10,922 bases of DNA from Phoronis ovalis (GCA_028565635.1 JAOXYB010058368.1:1-10922); one strand, 5' to 3'. Shown: positions 1 to 9,033, numbered from the stretch's first letter. Numbers and translations are program-made. Notes: generated by a model not told the origin, from the letters alone.

Positions 1-479
1 GCCTCGACCAATAAACGTTTTTTCGAACACTATTTCGCCATATTGTTCAGTTACCCGACCAATATTTGTATAATGTTCATTGTTATAATAACGGACTGAT
101 TTAAAAATAATGCGTGTTTGGCCTGAACCAAGTATAAGCTGAACATAAAGGTTTAAACATAGCAAATGGCAGTCATTTTACTTATTTTTTAAGAGATTTT
201 TTCCGAGTAATTTCCCTAATGTATGTGTTGGGCCTAGGGATCTTTCAGTAGAAAGTGATGACGTGTATGCACGGCGTCCATTTCAAGGTGTGCATCTTTA
301 CTATTTATTTTACCTTGTCCGGATGAAGGGTCTGCTATCTGGTGCCGTTTTCAATTGCATCTTACTCGAGATCTATCTCTCCACTTTAAGGGCTACGTTT
401 TTTTTCAGTAATATATTGTTAAATGTTGAATATATGATATTGCAGGGGATTATGATAGGGAAATTTGTCCTTTATTCTG
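1..479. other. Gene-less AT-rich stretch
   Basis: No reading frame here has the features of an exon. The frame open at 263-499 on the plus strand starts at a GTG, is hydrophobic, and runs into the tandem array that begins at 480, so it is taken as chance. A GACCAATA word occurs twice near the left edge (about 7 and 56). Nothing else stands out. Confidence 0.5.
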
Positions 480-570
480 GTCAAGGGATAGGGTTTTAGA
501 TGATTTTTGTTTCAAGGGGTAGGTTATTTAATGATTTTTGTTTCAAGGGCTAAGTATTTTTCAAAATTTG
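480..570. repeat. Three-copy tandem repeat, ~30 bp unit
   Basis: Three adjacent units occupy 480-509, 510-540 and 541-570 (30, 31 and 30 bp). Each begins with TCAAGGG (units 2 and 3 with TTTCAAGGG) and ends in a T-rich TGATTTTTG or AAAATTTG block. The units are clearly related but diverged, so the array is not recent. A weak inverted match between about 294-340 and 619-668 (CATCTTTAC and GGATGAAG words in the same order on opposite strands) could be degraded ends of a small element around the array, but this is uncertain. Confidence 0.75.
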
Positions 571-738
571 TCTCCCAGTGCCTAGCATTTGTAATGTTTT
601 GGGAAAATATTAATGTTACTGGATGTTCTCTTCATCCCTTTCCCTGGCACAAGAAGTTTGTAAAGATGTTGTGAATCGTACATTTTACACGCTATATCCT
701 TTCAGAAATGAAATAATTTTCAGTCTCGAATATATTTT

Positions 739-900
739 GGTTATACAGGTGGGAACCGGGCCACACAATTTCCCTCTTAGATCAATAAAATGAAAATTTC
801 AGTTATATACATATGAACCGTGACGAAATTTTATCTGTTGTTATTCTATCTTAGAGTTTTATATATCCTAGGTTACAACAAGTGTGAACCGGACAATTTC
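739..900. repeat. Three diverged copies of a GTTA...GAACCG repeat
   Basis: Related segments start at 739, 801 and 871. Each has GTTA, then after 8-12 bases GAACCG, then an (A)CAATTT or GAAATTT block. The first and third copies match best (GGTTA at the start, GTGNGAACCGG or GTGTGAACCGG, then ACAATTTC); the middle one has lost several positions. The start-to-start distances of 62 and 70 bp are about twice the ~31 bp period of other arrays in this window. No function can be assigned. Confidence 0.6.
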
Positions 901-2399
901 TTTTTCAAGTTCAAGAAACAAAATAATTTTGAAGCTTTCAATTTTTAAATTAATTAATGTATTTTTAAAAATTATGAAGAGCATGCAGTTACAATACCTT
1001 GTCGGTTGACAAGTCTAACTTAACTTGAACAAGAATTTAAAATAATTACAGTTCTTAAACTATGGTCTTCAACTTCGGTGAATATGTACAGACGAAAATC
1101 CTTACAAAAGATCGAACAACAGCGCTCAATATGTCTTTTGATAAAATAATAGAAGAGTTCCTTTTCTGAATGCATATTTCATTATATAAATAGTCAGCTC
1201 TTCTTTCGGATCCAAATCTCTCTTAATTACTTAGCAGTTAATTCTTTAGCTGAAATAATAATATTAATGATGTCAATACCGTCATATGTCCTATTATAAA
1301 TACTAAATATTAACAATATGAATACAGTCAGGTATCCTATGGTAAGTTCTAATTGTCTTGTACCATAAATCCTACATAAAAAGAAGCCATCCAATTAATT
1401 TATAAGCAATTGAATATAAAACTAAAATGGTATGAAAAATTTTTAGATTTGGGGTGTAACATTGGATTTGGCGCATTTTAGATTTCCTGATGTGATGATC
1501 GCCATTTTGTAGATTGAGAATGAAGGGGTATTCAATTAGCTCGAGTTAGGTACTGAAAATTTATTACAGGAATTTGAAATAGCAAAATCAAAAATAAGCA
1601 GGCTCACACTGTACTATTACGAACCCATAGGAACTATTTAATACGCACAGTGATTTTTTTTTTTAAAGAATTCGCTGTTGTTTAACCGGTATGCGACCGT
1701 AACAGCTATGTTCTTTAATAATGTGAAAGGGGAAATGGGGAAATATCTGATTTATGTACTTGATCACCAGTCAGGTGATAAAAAACGTCATATCACGCAT
1801 TGAATACGGGGTCGCCCTGTAGCTCTGCAGAGCGTATGTGTAATTTTTCCGGGGAAAATGGTTATTTATAAAATATAAAAGGTAATAATTCGGAAATCAT
1901 AATACTTGTACCCTTTATAAGAAAACAAACGAAAGATAAGCTAAAAGTAAAGTTATTTTAATTTGATTCTATCTATATAGTAATTTTTAAGAAATATCCA
2001 AAAGTAATAAGGACATAGGCTATGGCTGATAGAATGATGAATGTTTGTTTACAATTTTCTAGCCAAATTGTCTAATACAACTTCAATTTTTAATTTTAAA
2101 CGCAGTTTCAGAGATATTTGATCCGTATTTGATATTACCCGTTTTCGTAAAAGTTGGACAGTGCGAAAAAAATCAGCATATATGGCATAAGGTCACAATT
2201 GATGTAACCGCGGTGGTGGTGCGTAACGGAAGTGGTGGTGCAATTAGGCTTTTTTCCTCCTTGGCGCTGGCTTTTTTTTTTGTTTCTGTTTGAAAGGAAA
2301 ATCACTGTACAAGAGATTGAAACTAATATTAGCTTATTAAAGTAAAATAAACTAAAATTTGATAGGATTATTTGAGCTAGGGCAAAGCTATGAATTTTG
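901..2399. other. Gene-less AT-rich stretch with small palindromes
   Basis: No supportable exon was found on either strand. Local structures include a six-base stem ATCACC/GGTGAT with a five-base loop at about 1763-1780, a perfect 12 bp palindrome GCTCTGCAGAGC at 1822-1833 in a locally GC-richer patch, and two copies of GTGGTGGTGC at 2213-2222 and 2232-2241, 19 bp apart. The patch around 1808-1835 was checked for a tRNA fold and none was seen. Confidence 0.5.
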
Positions 2400-2582
2400 T
2401 CAGTTGTTAGCTGGGACTAACATGGTGGTCTGCATAGTGGAATAGCAAAAATTGTTGGTGGTCATGTCTGCACGAAAAATTAACTGGGAGTAGTATACAT
2501 AATAATCTTCAGTTCTTTTAAATAGGCGATTTTCTTCGCGCAATGTTTGGGAAATTACTATAGAAGTGGATGGGAGAATCAA

Positions 2583-4840
2583 TTATGTCCTTATACCATA
2601 TGAGTTTTTAAAATGGCTAAATCTGAGTGACGCTATTTTGATGAATAAGACAACAGTACAGTCTCGGTGCTTTGTACTGACTATGTCTTTTAAGACAGCG
2701 GAGAATAATACTTATTTTTCATGGTAAATTTATTCTTCAATCAATTTTTAAAATAAATACATTTTAATCCTTTAATATATCACGGATAATAATCTTCCAT
2801 CAGTTGATTTGCCACTATTTCCAGCTTTTATAATAGTACAAATTAACTTACTATTCAATATGTACAATTAAAAAGGTTTATCTGACTTTAAACATATGGT
2901 ACTAAATTGTACAAAACAGATTGCTGAGTAGTTAATTTTGAGGACTTGTCCAATTTCTATTCAGTGTTTCCATGTTTAGAATGAATTGGGGGAAAGGTTG
3001 GAACAACTGTTCACGAGAAAATTTTTCATATCGTGAGGATGGTTGCTTATCTCCACACGTAGTATATTTCATGGTTCAGTCCTATTTACTACTAGTCTAG
3101 GGGTGATCTTGGATAGCAGTACACAGCTATCCAAAGTTTTTGCTAAGTGTCACCGGGGCTTGAGTATTAGAAACGATGAGGAGGAGACAAAGCTCGGGTT
3201 TATCTAGGGCAATAATACAATGTCACGTGATCGGATTCCTTGTAATTACGCTTGTAAATGATAAAAAAAACCAAGTGGATCAGAGGAATTCACGTGGGGT
3301 TTAGAAGTTGGAATTTAAATCGAAACCGAAACCGAACCACACCAAGACAAAATTGCCAAAGCTACGATTAAAGTGCTATTAATCATTGATTAATACGCTG
3401 CACTGTAATATGGAGCTGTTGGGTTGGTCACGGTTCATAAATCTCCGTCTTAATTGTGCCTTAAGGGACAAGAGACCTGTCGAAACCAGTTTATGAAAAA
3501 TGAGTTTGTAGCAATTTGATATATCGTACCAACTTGGAAAATTTGATGTTTATCCATTGTAGTAGCGTTAAACCACAATAATGAACGCGAGCAGTTTCTA
3601 TTAGTTAATTAGTTTATTCGTTCTTTTGGCTCGGTTCAAACTGAAAATACATAAACGTTCTATAAGTCAAGTAGGACGCAAGTAATGATAGCATTATAAT
3701 TTAGCACCGTAGTACTTTGGTATATAAAGAACATTACGTTTTTCTATTCTAAAATCGTTCAACATCAACAAACTAACTAAATATACACAGGAAATTAGGA
3801 ATCTAAGTACCCAATGCGTTACAATAATTCTTTGCATAGACCTAATAACGTTTAAAGTTAACAAGCTAACTTACATCAATTTGCGGCATAAAATTCTTGT
3901 CTATTCTCATCGGTCAAACGTTGTAAGAATGACTTAAAAGTGGCGCGCAACACAATATATATCGGTCCCTGACCTACATACATGGTCAGTCACAAAATGA
4001 CCAATAAGCAACTCATATGCAAATACACAATGCTGCCAACAGATGGCGAAAGTAAGCTAACTAAAATAGACTCGTATACCACATAGTGCGTCGGCACTTA
4101 CATCCATTGTTTACCATTTGTTGGAGAGCCTCTATAGGGAGATGTATTATTTTTGGGTGGTGTAGGAGTTATCATTCAACGTTAAAGAGGTGGTTGTCGG
4201 GTCGGTGGCTTCATACTGAATATTTGAATTAGTGAAAACACATCAATGAACCTACCCACATAGCTACTGGTTAGGTTCATGCCTACTGGGTATGCAAACA
4301 AAAATTAAATAAGCAGCTTACAGATAAAGAAAGATCGAGTAAAATTGAAGGTATGCAAATGAAATTGCAAATTTGCTAAAATGGCAAGTCCAACAGCAGC
4401 TGGCTGCAAAATAAATTATTGCTGCCTTGTAACTTTCAGAAAACCTAGGATTGCTTCTATCATACTTTCGTGAATTCATAAAAATGATATTGGAAGGAAT
4501 TGCGACTCAAATTCCCATTTTAAATGTTTGGATTGCTACCTCTGTAAATGCAATAGTATGAACAGTATTTAGTTACCGTTGTGTAATGCATTATACAAAT
4601 TTATGCCCGAACTAATTTATAGTAAAAGTTTGAATAAAGTTATGCTTTGGTACCCTTGGCTTTTGGTTTTAAATACTCCCGTGACAGGGGAACATCAGTA
4701 TGATTGTGATAAACAAAAGTTATTGAGTTTATGAATAAAAAAATCCTTTAGCACCTACTACAAACGGTACTATATAAAGGGATTTTGAATCAAAAACTTC
4801 TTGTGCTGTAGTGTAACGGTATGTTTAACCAAGCAGTGCA
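2583..4840. other. Gene-less AT-rich stretch
   Basis: About 2.2 kb in which I see no exon, RNA gene or recognisable transposon protein. Short frames, such as the 28-codon frame from 2641 and the 30-codon frame from 4380, have no supporting motif. Structures worth recording are the hairpin at 3109-3134 (listed separately), a CTGACC/GGTCAG stem at about 3969-3989, and a TATATAAA-like string at about 4771-4778 with no convincing gene downstream. Confidence 0.5.
3109..3134. repeat. Perfect 9 bp hairpin
   Basis: TTGGATAGC at 3109-3117 pairs without mismatch with GCTATCCAA at 3126-3134 around an eight-base loop. It is one of the stronger short hairpins in the window. It is not the histone 3' stem-loop, whose sequence is different, and no adjoining gene explains it. 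Confidence 0.6.
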
Positions 4841-4854
4841 AACAAACGTTTGTT
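4841..4854. repeat. 14 bp perfect palindrome AACAAACGTTTGTT
   Basis: The sequence is fully self-complementary with AACGTT at its centre. It contains two outward AACAAA words, which resemble forkhead-factor core sites, but no gene nearby makes a regulatory role likely. Confidence 0.5.
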
Positions 4855-4897
4855 GATAAAAGTAGAAAGGCAACATTAACTCCCGGCATTAACTCTT

Positions 4898-4926
4898 AGC
4901 TGGGATTAGTTTTATTAGTCCCAGCT
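4898..4926. repeat. 8 bp stem hairpin AGCTGGGA/TCCCAGCT
   Basis: AGCTGGGA at 4898-4905 pairs with TCCCAGCT at 4919-4926 across a 13-base AT-rich loop. The same word occurs at 2409-2416, where GTTAGCTGGGACTAAC forms its own short palindrome. The repeated use of this word suggests a dispersed repeat terminus, but no complete element can be drawn. Confidence 0.5.
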
Positions 4927-5704
4927 CTTAACCAAACAAATAGTGAACTTGTCAATTTTATTGAACTATGAACTCATTGATAATCTGTTAGCATTAAGCA
5001 CGACTCTAGATTTTCTTGTACATGCAACGTTGAAAGCATTTTTTTTAATGATTGAGATGATGCTGCATAGGATATATTTAGACAATTTAAATTATTTTAA
5101 AAACACAATTATAGTGATGTTAATACTTGCTAGTATTATGTGGCTGAAATTTAGAAGACTACTTAAAATTTATGATACTTTTACTGTAGTTTCTGGCGCT
5201 TTGCTACGATTTATCGCAACTGACGGTTCTTGTTAGTCGCACCCGAAAAATTGTCCATACTAGCTGGAACCCGTGTAATTGTAAAATGCGGTAATAAACA
5301 AAATTATTTTGGATCCACTATATTAAAGAAATAAAAATACAAAAATTCCGCAACGTAGCTAAATATACTAACAAAAAATATGTGAAAAAACATAAAGCTA
5401 TCATATAAAAACTGAAACAGATCTAGGGATACGAAAAATCTAAGGCTGGGCTAACGTAACTTGGATCAGCAATAGGTGCGAAGGGTTCGCATTTGACTGA
5501 AATTCGCGCTGTGTTTGACTATGTTCATGATAATATAGAAGTGTTTTAAGTGGTAACGTTCTGCGCATAAAATTAAAATTGCAATTATGAATGGAATAGT
5601 CAAGCGATGTGTGAATATAATTAAAATTGCAAACATTAATGAAATTTCTCCGGGAACGTGAATAAAACTAAATGAAGTAAATTTGCAAACATGTTCTGAA
5701 TGAG
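4927..5704. other. Gene-less AT-rich stretch
   Basis: A 97-residue open frame at 4943-5236 on the plus strand starts at GTG, has its first ATG only at codon 37, and is rich in Leu, Ile and Phe as expected from AT-rich DNA; it is not called as a gene. A perfect six-base hairpin TGCGAA-GGG-TTCGCA sits at 5477-5491. Related ATAAAATTAAAATTGCAA words recur at about 5567 and 5613. Confidence 0.45.
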
Positions 5705-5752
5705 TTTTTTTTTTTTTGCAATGATGATGATAATAATATAATGATGATGATG
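5705..5752. repeat. T13 run and ATG/ATA microsatellite
   Basis: A run of 13 T (5705-5717) is followed after GCA by an ATG trinucleotide tract with ATA interruptions (5721-5752). A minus-strand open frame across it reads as His, Tyr and Lys runs and is an artefact of the repeat. Confidence 0.9.
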
Positions 5753-5770
5753 TAAAGAACACATAACGTT

Positions 5771-5896
5771 CCTAGTTACAACGCGTAAACGTAGTATTGA
5801 ATGTAAGAACTATTAATCAAAAGTATGGGACAGAAAGGGGCATTTTCCTTTTTTCCATGCAGTGATGATGACACAAAAACCCTATTTACAACGCGT
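5771..5896. repeat. Direct duplication, 110 bp period
   Basis: CCTAGTTACAACGCGT at 5771-5786 recurs as CCTATTTACAACGCGT at 5881-5896, 15 of 16 identical and exactly 110 bp apart. Both are preceded by an ATGATG tract (5741-5752 and about 5862-5870) and an ACACA word, so the duplicated unit probably spans the microsatellite as well. The core ACAACGCGT contains a CpG-rich palindrome, ACGCGT, unusual in this AT-rich context. Confidence 0.6.
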
Positions 5897-6227
5897 TATT
5901 TCTCGAGGCACTGACTATCATAGACAAGGGTTGTGGTTTTCAGCGTTCATATTCTTGAAATGAATATGACGTTCCGAATGCGGTTGCAATTTCACCCCAC
6001 TCTCAATGAAATGTAAAAATAAAAACGAAATTTCCTTTTCATAACTGGGTTGCGTCATCAGGGACATAGGGACATATCCCGGGGGACATAGGTTCAAAAC
6101 ATTCCGCAATGGGATATTTTCTAAAGCTATTAAGGGTTTGAAAGGTTGGGTGGAGCACCCCCGTATAACAATTAAATATTGAAGTCAGATCCCGGGAGTA
6201 TAGTTAATCAAAAGTTAGGACACAAAG
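5813..6227. repeat. Dispersed direct repeat TTAATCAAAAGT...
   Basis: TTAATCAAAAGT followed by a GGGACAGAAAG-like block at 5813-5837 recurs as TTAATCAAAAGT with GGACACAAAG at 6204-6227, in the same orientation about 390 bp apart. With the CCCGGG words at 6078, 6191 and 6441, this suggests that 5800-6440 is built of fragments of related elements. No ends could be assigned. Confidence 0.5.
6061..6090. repeat. Three copies of GGGACATA
   Basis: Copies lie at 6061-6068, 6069-6076 and 6083-6090; the third is separated by TCCCGG. The cluster includes a CCCGGGGG block at 6078-6085. Confidence 0.8.
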
Positions 6228-6440
6228 CCGGGACCGAAAAACAAAATTGTTAACTTACCTAAAACCGCTAAAAGATATTCCGTATAGCGATAAAAATATG
6301 TTCTGTAGTCTTTTAAAGATACGTAGTATATCAAGTGTAATAAGCTCAAGTAACTTCAAAGTATTCAAAAGTAACCTCCAGTCCAAATGCAAAGTTTTGG
6401 CGTAGCCTTCACAGATTCAATCTGAAGTCTAGGGATAGAG

Positions 6441-6777
6441 CCCGGGGTACTCAAGTTATGTTTTGTGGTGGTTTGTAGCCCAGTTGAAAATTTTGGATTT
6501 GGATTGTGTACTTCTTACTGTAAAGCCGCTATTCAAAAATTTGGAATTAGGTTTGTATGCATGGTTTTGTATCAGTCAGTTTGCGTGAAAATGGATTGCT
6601 ATATACTCAAATATTTTAAAATTTTGGATTGCTACCCTTATATTTCACAAAATTTGGATTGCTACCCTAAAATTAAAAAAAAAATTGCATTGTATTTGCT
6701 ACCGTAAGCTAAAATTTTGGATTGGTTTCCGCGGCACATCCCCGTAGTCAAAACACCTTGAGTACCCCCCCCCCCCC
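6441..6777. mobile_element. Putative miniature inverted-repeat element, ~337 bp
   Basis: The left end CCCGGGGTACTCAAG (6441-6455) is followed by TTATGTTTTG. The right end, on the opposite strand, is a G13 run followed by GTACTCAAGG and TGTTTTG (6777 back to 6749). Aligned, GTACTCAAG and GTTTTG match, with a two-base gap between them. The interior has no coding capacity and is made of diverged repeats of a TTTGGATTGCTACCC unit. No clear target-site duplication is visible, so the outer limits are approximate, especially at the homopolymer (C13, 6765-6777). Class II non-autonomous element is the best reading; the superfamily is unknown. Confidence 0.5.
6592..6730 (+). repeat. Tandem ~31 bp repeats, core TTTGGATTGCTACCC
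   Basis: Successive units carry ATGGATTGCTATAT (about 6590), TTTTGGATTGCTACCC (about 6623), TTTGGATTGCTACCC (about 6654), TTTGCTACCG (about 6695) and TTTTGGATTGGTTTCC (about 6715). Intervals are roughly 30-33 bp except where the fourth unit is rearranged. The open frame at 6465-6707 is only this repeat read through and is not a gene. Confidence 0.7.
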
Positions 6778-6784
6778 AGGTCAC

Positions 6785-6970
6785 TGCCAAAGGCCTCTGA
6801 TAAGTGCTACTGTTTAGTTCGGCTGAATGTCCCATGTAAGAATAGAACAATTCACGGTCATCTGGTGGTATGTCTATACTGGAATCATCCGGGAACAACT
6901 CATTATCTGATGTCGCAACCCCGGCCGGGTCGCAACCAGTTCCGCTTGTGGATAAAGTACTCTTTTGTCC
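6785..6970 (-). pseudogene. Exon or relic encoding a tyrosine-recombinase-like C-terminal segment
   Basis: On the minus strand a strong splice acceptor (CTCCTATCTCCAG, ending at 6971) opens a 62-codon phase-0 frame to a possible donor GTGACC at 6784. Residues 1-40 are polar and acidic (DNELFPDDSS, IDIPPDDRE). Residues 46-57 read MGHSAELNSSTY. The GH followed by exactly eight residues and Tyr is the spacing of the C-terminal box of tyrosine recombinases, where His/Trp and the nucleophilic Tyr lie. The upstream Arg and HxxR boxes are not in this window. Animal genomes carry recombinase-derived mobile genes (Crypton, DIRS-like and domesticated relatives), which makes a transposon origin likely. 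The frame runs into the G-run end of the element at 6441-6777, so it may be truncated by that insertion or may splice out just before it. The family match rests on motif and spacing only. Confidence 0.45.
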
Positions 6971-7085
6971 CTGGAGATAGGAGACTAGGCGTACACCTAT
7001 TTTAAGTATGGCGGCATTGGGCAGTAGTTGGAAATTATAGGGCTATATTAATTTCGTTTTAGATGAGTATTGGTGTTGTTATTAG

Positions 7086-7263
7086 AATCAAACATGGACT
7101 TTTTGGTGCCGTTTTTGTGTGAAACAAATGTCTCCAAACATTTGAAAATGGCTCTAAGGCAATGGATTGGGCATTATAATATTGATAAAATAAATGACCC
7201 TGCAATGTATTTATTCAGAGAAAGGGTTCCTCTGATCCGGTCTCTTATCATAAGGAAAGAACG
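7086..7263 (+). CDS. Candidate coding exon, unknown protein (first coding exon?)
   Basis: An acceptor-like TTGTTATTAG ends at 7085, and an ATG at 7094 sits in a strong context (AACATGG). The frame runs 56 codons to a consensus-like donor, ACG then GTAAGA at 7264, leaving two bases of a split codon. The peptide starts MDFLVPFLCETNVSKHLKMA and ends with RVPLIRSLIIRKE. It is mixed helical in character, with basic and hydrophobic residues, and is less AT-driven than the chance frames nearby. I do not recognise the family. Its end phase fits the acceptor at 9033 in the next candidate exon. It lies only 124 bp from the divergent minus-strand exon ending at 6970. It could still be a chance frame with fortuitous splice sites. 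Confidence 0.4.
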
Positions 7264-7590
7264 GTAAGAATATTTCCAAAGATTTTTCCCAATCTCGATC
7301 AGTTGATACTTTAAACGACGTAATAATATGCAATATTTGGTACTGGAGGTTCAGTTACTTTCAATAAGTGATTCCTAAGCTAAGGTCAGACCTTGGGAAT
7401 TGTTGAGTTTCTCAACAGGTGAATATTAACTTTACATTGGTTAATTGTAATTAGTGCATCTATCGTGTAGTTTTCGTTTCACATTCTCAATTAAACATTC
7501 TACAATGTGTACCCATTATGCAAATTAGTTTTCTCAGCAGTTACATTTCATATTTGTTGCATTTTTATCATCTTATTGACAGCGAAGTAT

Positions 7591-7650
7591 GAAAAATTTT
7601 ATTGGAAAACTTGTAAACATGAAATATTTTACTGAAAACTTGCAAACATT
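7591..7650. repeat. Two-copy tandem duplication, ~30 bp
   Basis: GAAAAATTTTATTGGAAAAC and its continuation TTGTAAACAT (7591-7620) are followed directly by a second copy (7621-7650) with three substitutions and one deleted base. It is another ~30 bp period repeat. Confidence 0.8.
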
Positions 7651-8301
7651 AACTAATTCTATCACTAGTAATGTTTAAATAAATTTTTCTTAAAATTATA
7701 TTTTTAAGGATTATTAACGACTATTAGTTTTGAATATCATTGCATATTCAATATTAGAGTGAAACTACATTTTATCTAACAGTTGAAGTTCTTTGTAAAA
7801 CAACATTTTTTGCGGTATGCTGGGGGAAATTTTGTTTATCAATTAAATACGCCTAAAATGCAAATCGTTGTTTGTCTGTTTTTTTTTTACAATTAGAAGC
7901 GAGTAGCTAAACTTCGAGTACTATACAAAGTCTGTATCTCATGGTGGGGATAAGCTGTTTTGATACGGTGACACCAATATTTTAAACCGGAAGGTAATTT
8001 GAAAATATCTGAGGCTATTAATTAGCCGGCTTGTCATGTTTATACAATGAATTAGATAGAACAGAGCATAACACTTTACAGATTATTTATTTAATTAGTT
8101 TTTCAAAATTATAACTTTTAATTAAATAACGATAAGGAATCTTAAATGTAAAATATATCTTAACGATACAATAAAATTTTGTAGTTTTAATGTGCAGTAT
8201 TGGTTATAAAAATGTGTGTTCACGCATGTGGGCCCATCCTATACATAAGTGCCCCCCCCCCAGGTGCTGTATCAATATCTTCATCGTACCAGTGAGTTTT
8301 T

Positions 8302-8559
8302 TTTATTAAATTCAAGAGTTCATAGTTTTTGAATAGGAAAGTGTTAGGACCAAAACGTCATATTAGGACTATAAGTCATTCCAAATGCTGGGAAAATGTC
8401 CTTTGGGAATTTGTAATTTGTAAAATAGTTTGACAAATGCCTACTTAATTTTTTTCTGTTAAGATGACTAGATTGTAGCAACAATTTTAATGCATGTTTT
8501 AATTTTGCTTTAACCTTTAATGTCTTGACAGTTTTATTTTTCATACCTTTTTTCTCCAC
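8302..8559 (-). CDS. Weak candidate 3' terminal exon, unknown protein
   Basis: A 71-codon frame ends at a TAA (8344-8346) and is followed 36 bases later on the same strand by AATAAA (8302-8307). The peptide is Lys- and Leu-rich at the start (KTLKVKAKLKHALKLLLQ) and ends with FPAFGMTYSPNMTFWS. There is no good start codon: the frame opens at a GTG just after AG dinucleotides with a poor pyrimidine tract, so it could only be a spliced terminal exon. AATAAA is common by chance in this AT-rich DNA. No family is recognised, and chance is as likely as a gene. Confidence 0.2.
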
Positions 8560-9033
8560 TAAACTATTTTAAAATGACAAGTTAATAAATAAGAACAGAT
8601 TTGGTTGCATCAAACATTATTTTTTAACAGAAACTTTAACTCACCTTTTAATAACCAACAGCGTAGCTCGTGAATCATGATTCTGATTCTAAATATATGA
8701 TGTCATTAACTAAAACACAGAAAGCTTAAGCATGAACACGTGATTATATGTGTCATAAGCAGTTGGGGAGTCAATACAAGCATCTGAGCTCACCTTGAGG
8801 TTTCACCTGTTTCATATTATGGAAATGTACTTAGCACATAGTAGAAAATAGTTTCTCCTTAGTACTGCGACAGCTAGATGTAAACATACATGTAGATGGG
8901 TTAATATAGTAAATTAAATATATAAATGTTCTTCTAGTCCTGGATACATAACCCTCCTGTGGTCTTGCTGTATGGTTCTGCTATTTTTTATAGAACCTTA
9001 ATTATTATAAATTATGTAAACAATCTTTTGAAG

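Larger units (their letters stand above)
2409..4926. repeat. Distant 12 bp inverted pair AGCTGGGACTAA
   Basis: AGCTGGGACTAA at 2409-2420 is matched exactly by its reverse complement at 4915-4926. Similarity stops just beyond the 12 bases, and the flanks show no target-site duplication. The right-hand copy also forms its own local hairpin. This could be the worn termini of a ~2.5 kb insertion or a chance match in a long window. Confidence 0.2.
7264..9033 (+). other. Putative intron or intergenic AT-rich DNA
   Basis: This is about 1.8 kb between the two plus-strand candidate exons. It holds a two-copy tandem repeat (7591-7650), a T-run (about 7880), a C10 tract followed by AGGT (8252-8265), and a minus-strand frame at 8344-8559. 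A 28 bp segment 8264-8291 is flanked by a C-rich CAG acceptor and a GTGAGT donor, so a micro-exon is formally possible. No other coding evidence was seen. Confidence 0.35.

Noticed and set aside
263-499. 78-codon plus-strand frame
   Set aside because: It begins at GTG, is hydrophobic with Phe/Tyr/Leu runs from AT-rich DNA, and ends inside a tandem array; no motif.
1800-1840. Possible tRNA-like patch around GTAGCTCTGCAGAGC
   Set aside because: Only the 12 bp palindrome is present; no cloverleaf arms or T-loop could be placed.
2400-2582. 60-codon minus-strand frame ending VPANN
   Set aside because: No ATG start, no usable splice acceptor, no recognised motif, and it ends inside the AGCTGGGACTAA repeat word.
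3109-3134. Histone-type or bacterial terminator hairpin
   Set aside because: Sequence does not match the histone stem-loop, there is no T-tract after it, and no gene lies upstream.
4943-5236. 97-codon plus-strand frame downstream of a TATATAAA-like string
   Set aside because: Starts at GTG, first ATG at codon 37; Leu/Ile/Phe-rich composition is what AT-rich DNA gives by chance; no family resemblance.
5466-5762. 98-codon minus-strand frame
   Set aside because: Its N-terminal part is the ATG microsatellite and T-run read as His, Tyr and Lys tracts.
5918-6109. 63-codon minus-strand frame
   Set aside because: Part of it is the GGGACATA repeat; no start, splice sites or motif support it.
6259-6420. 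53-codon minus-strand frame ending at a perfect GTAAGT donor
   Set aside because: The nearest good acceptor places a TGA in frame, and the Leu-rich peptide looks like chance translation.
6465-6707. 80-codon plus-strand frame with repeated LDCYP words
   Set aside because: It is the internal ~31 bp repeat of the 6441-6777 element translated.
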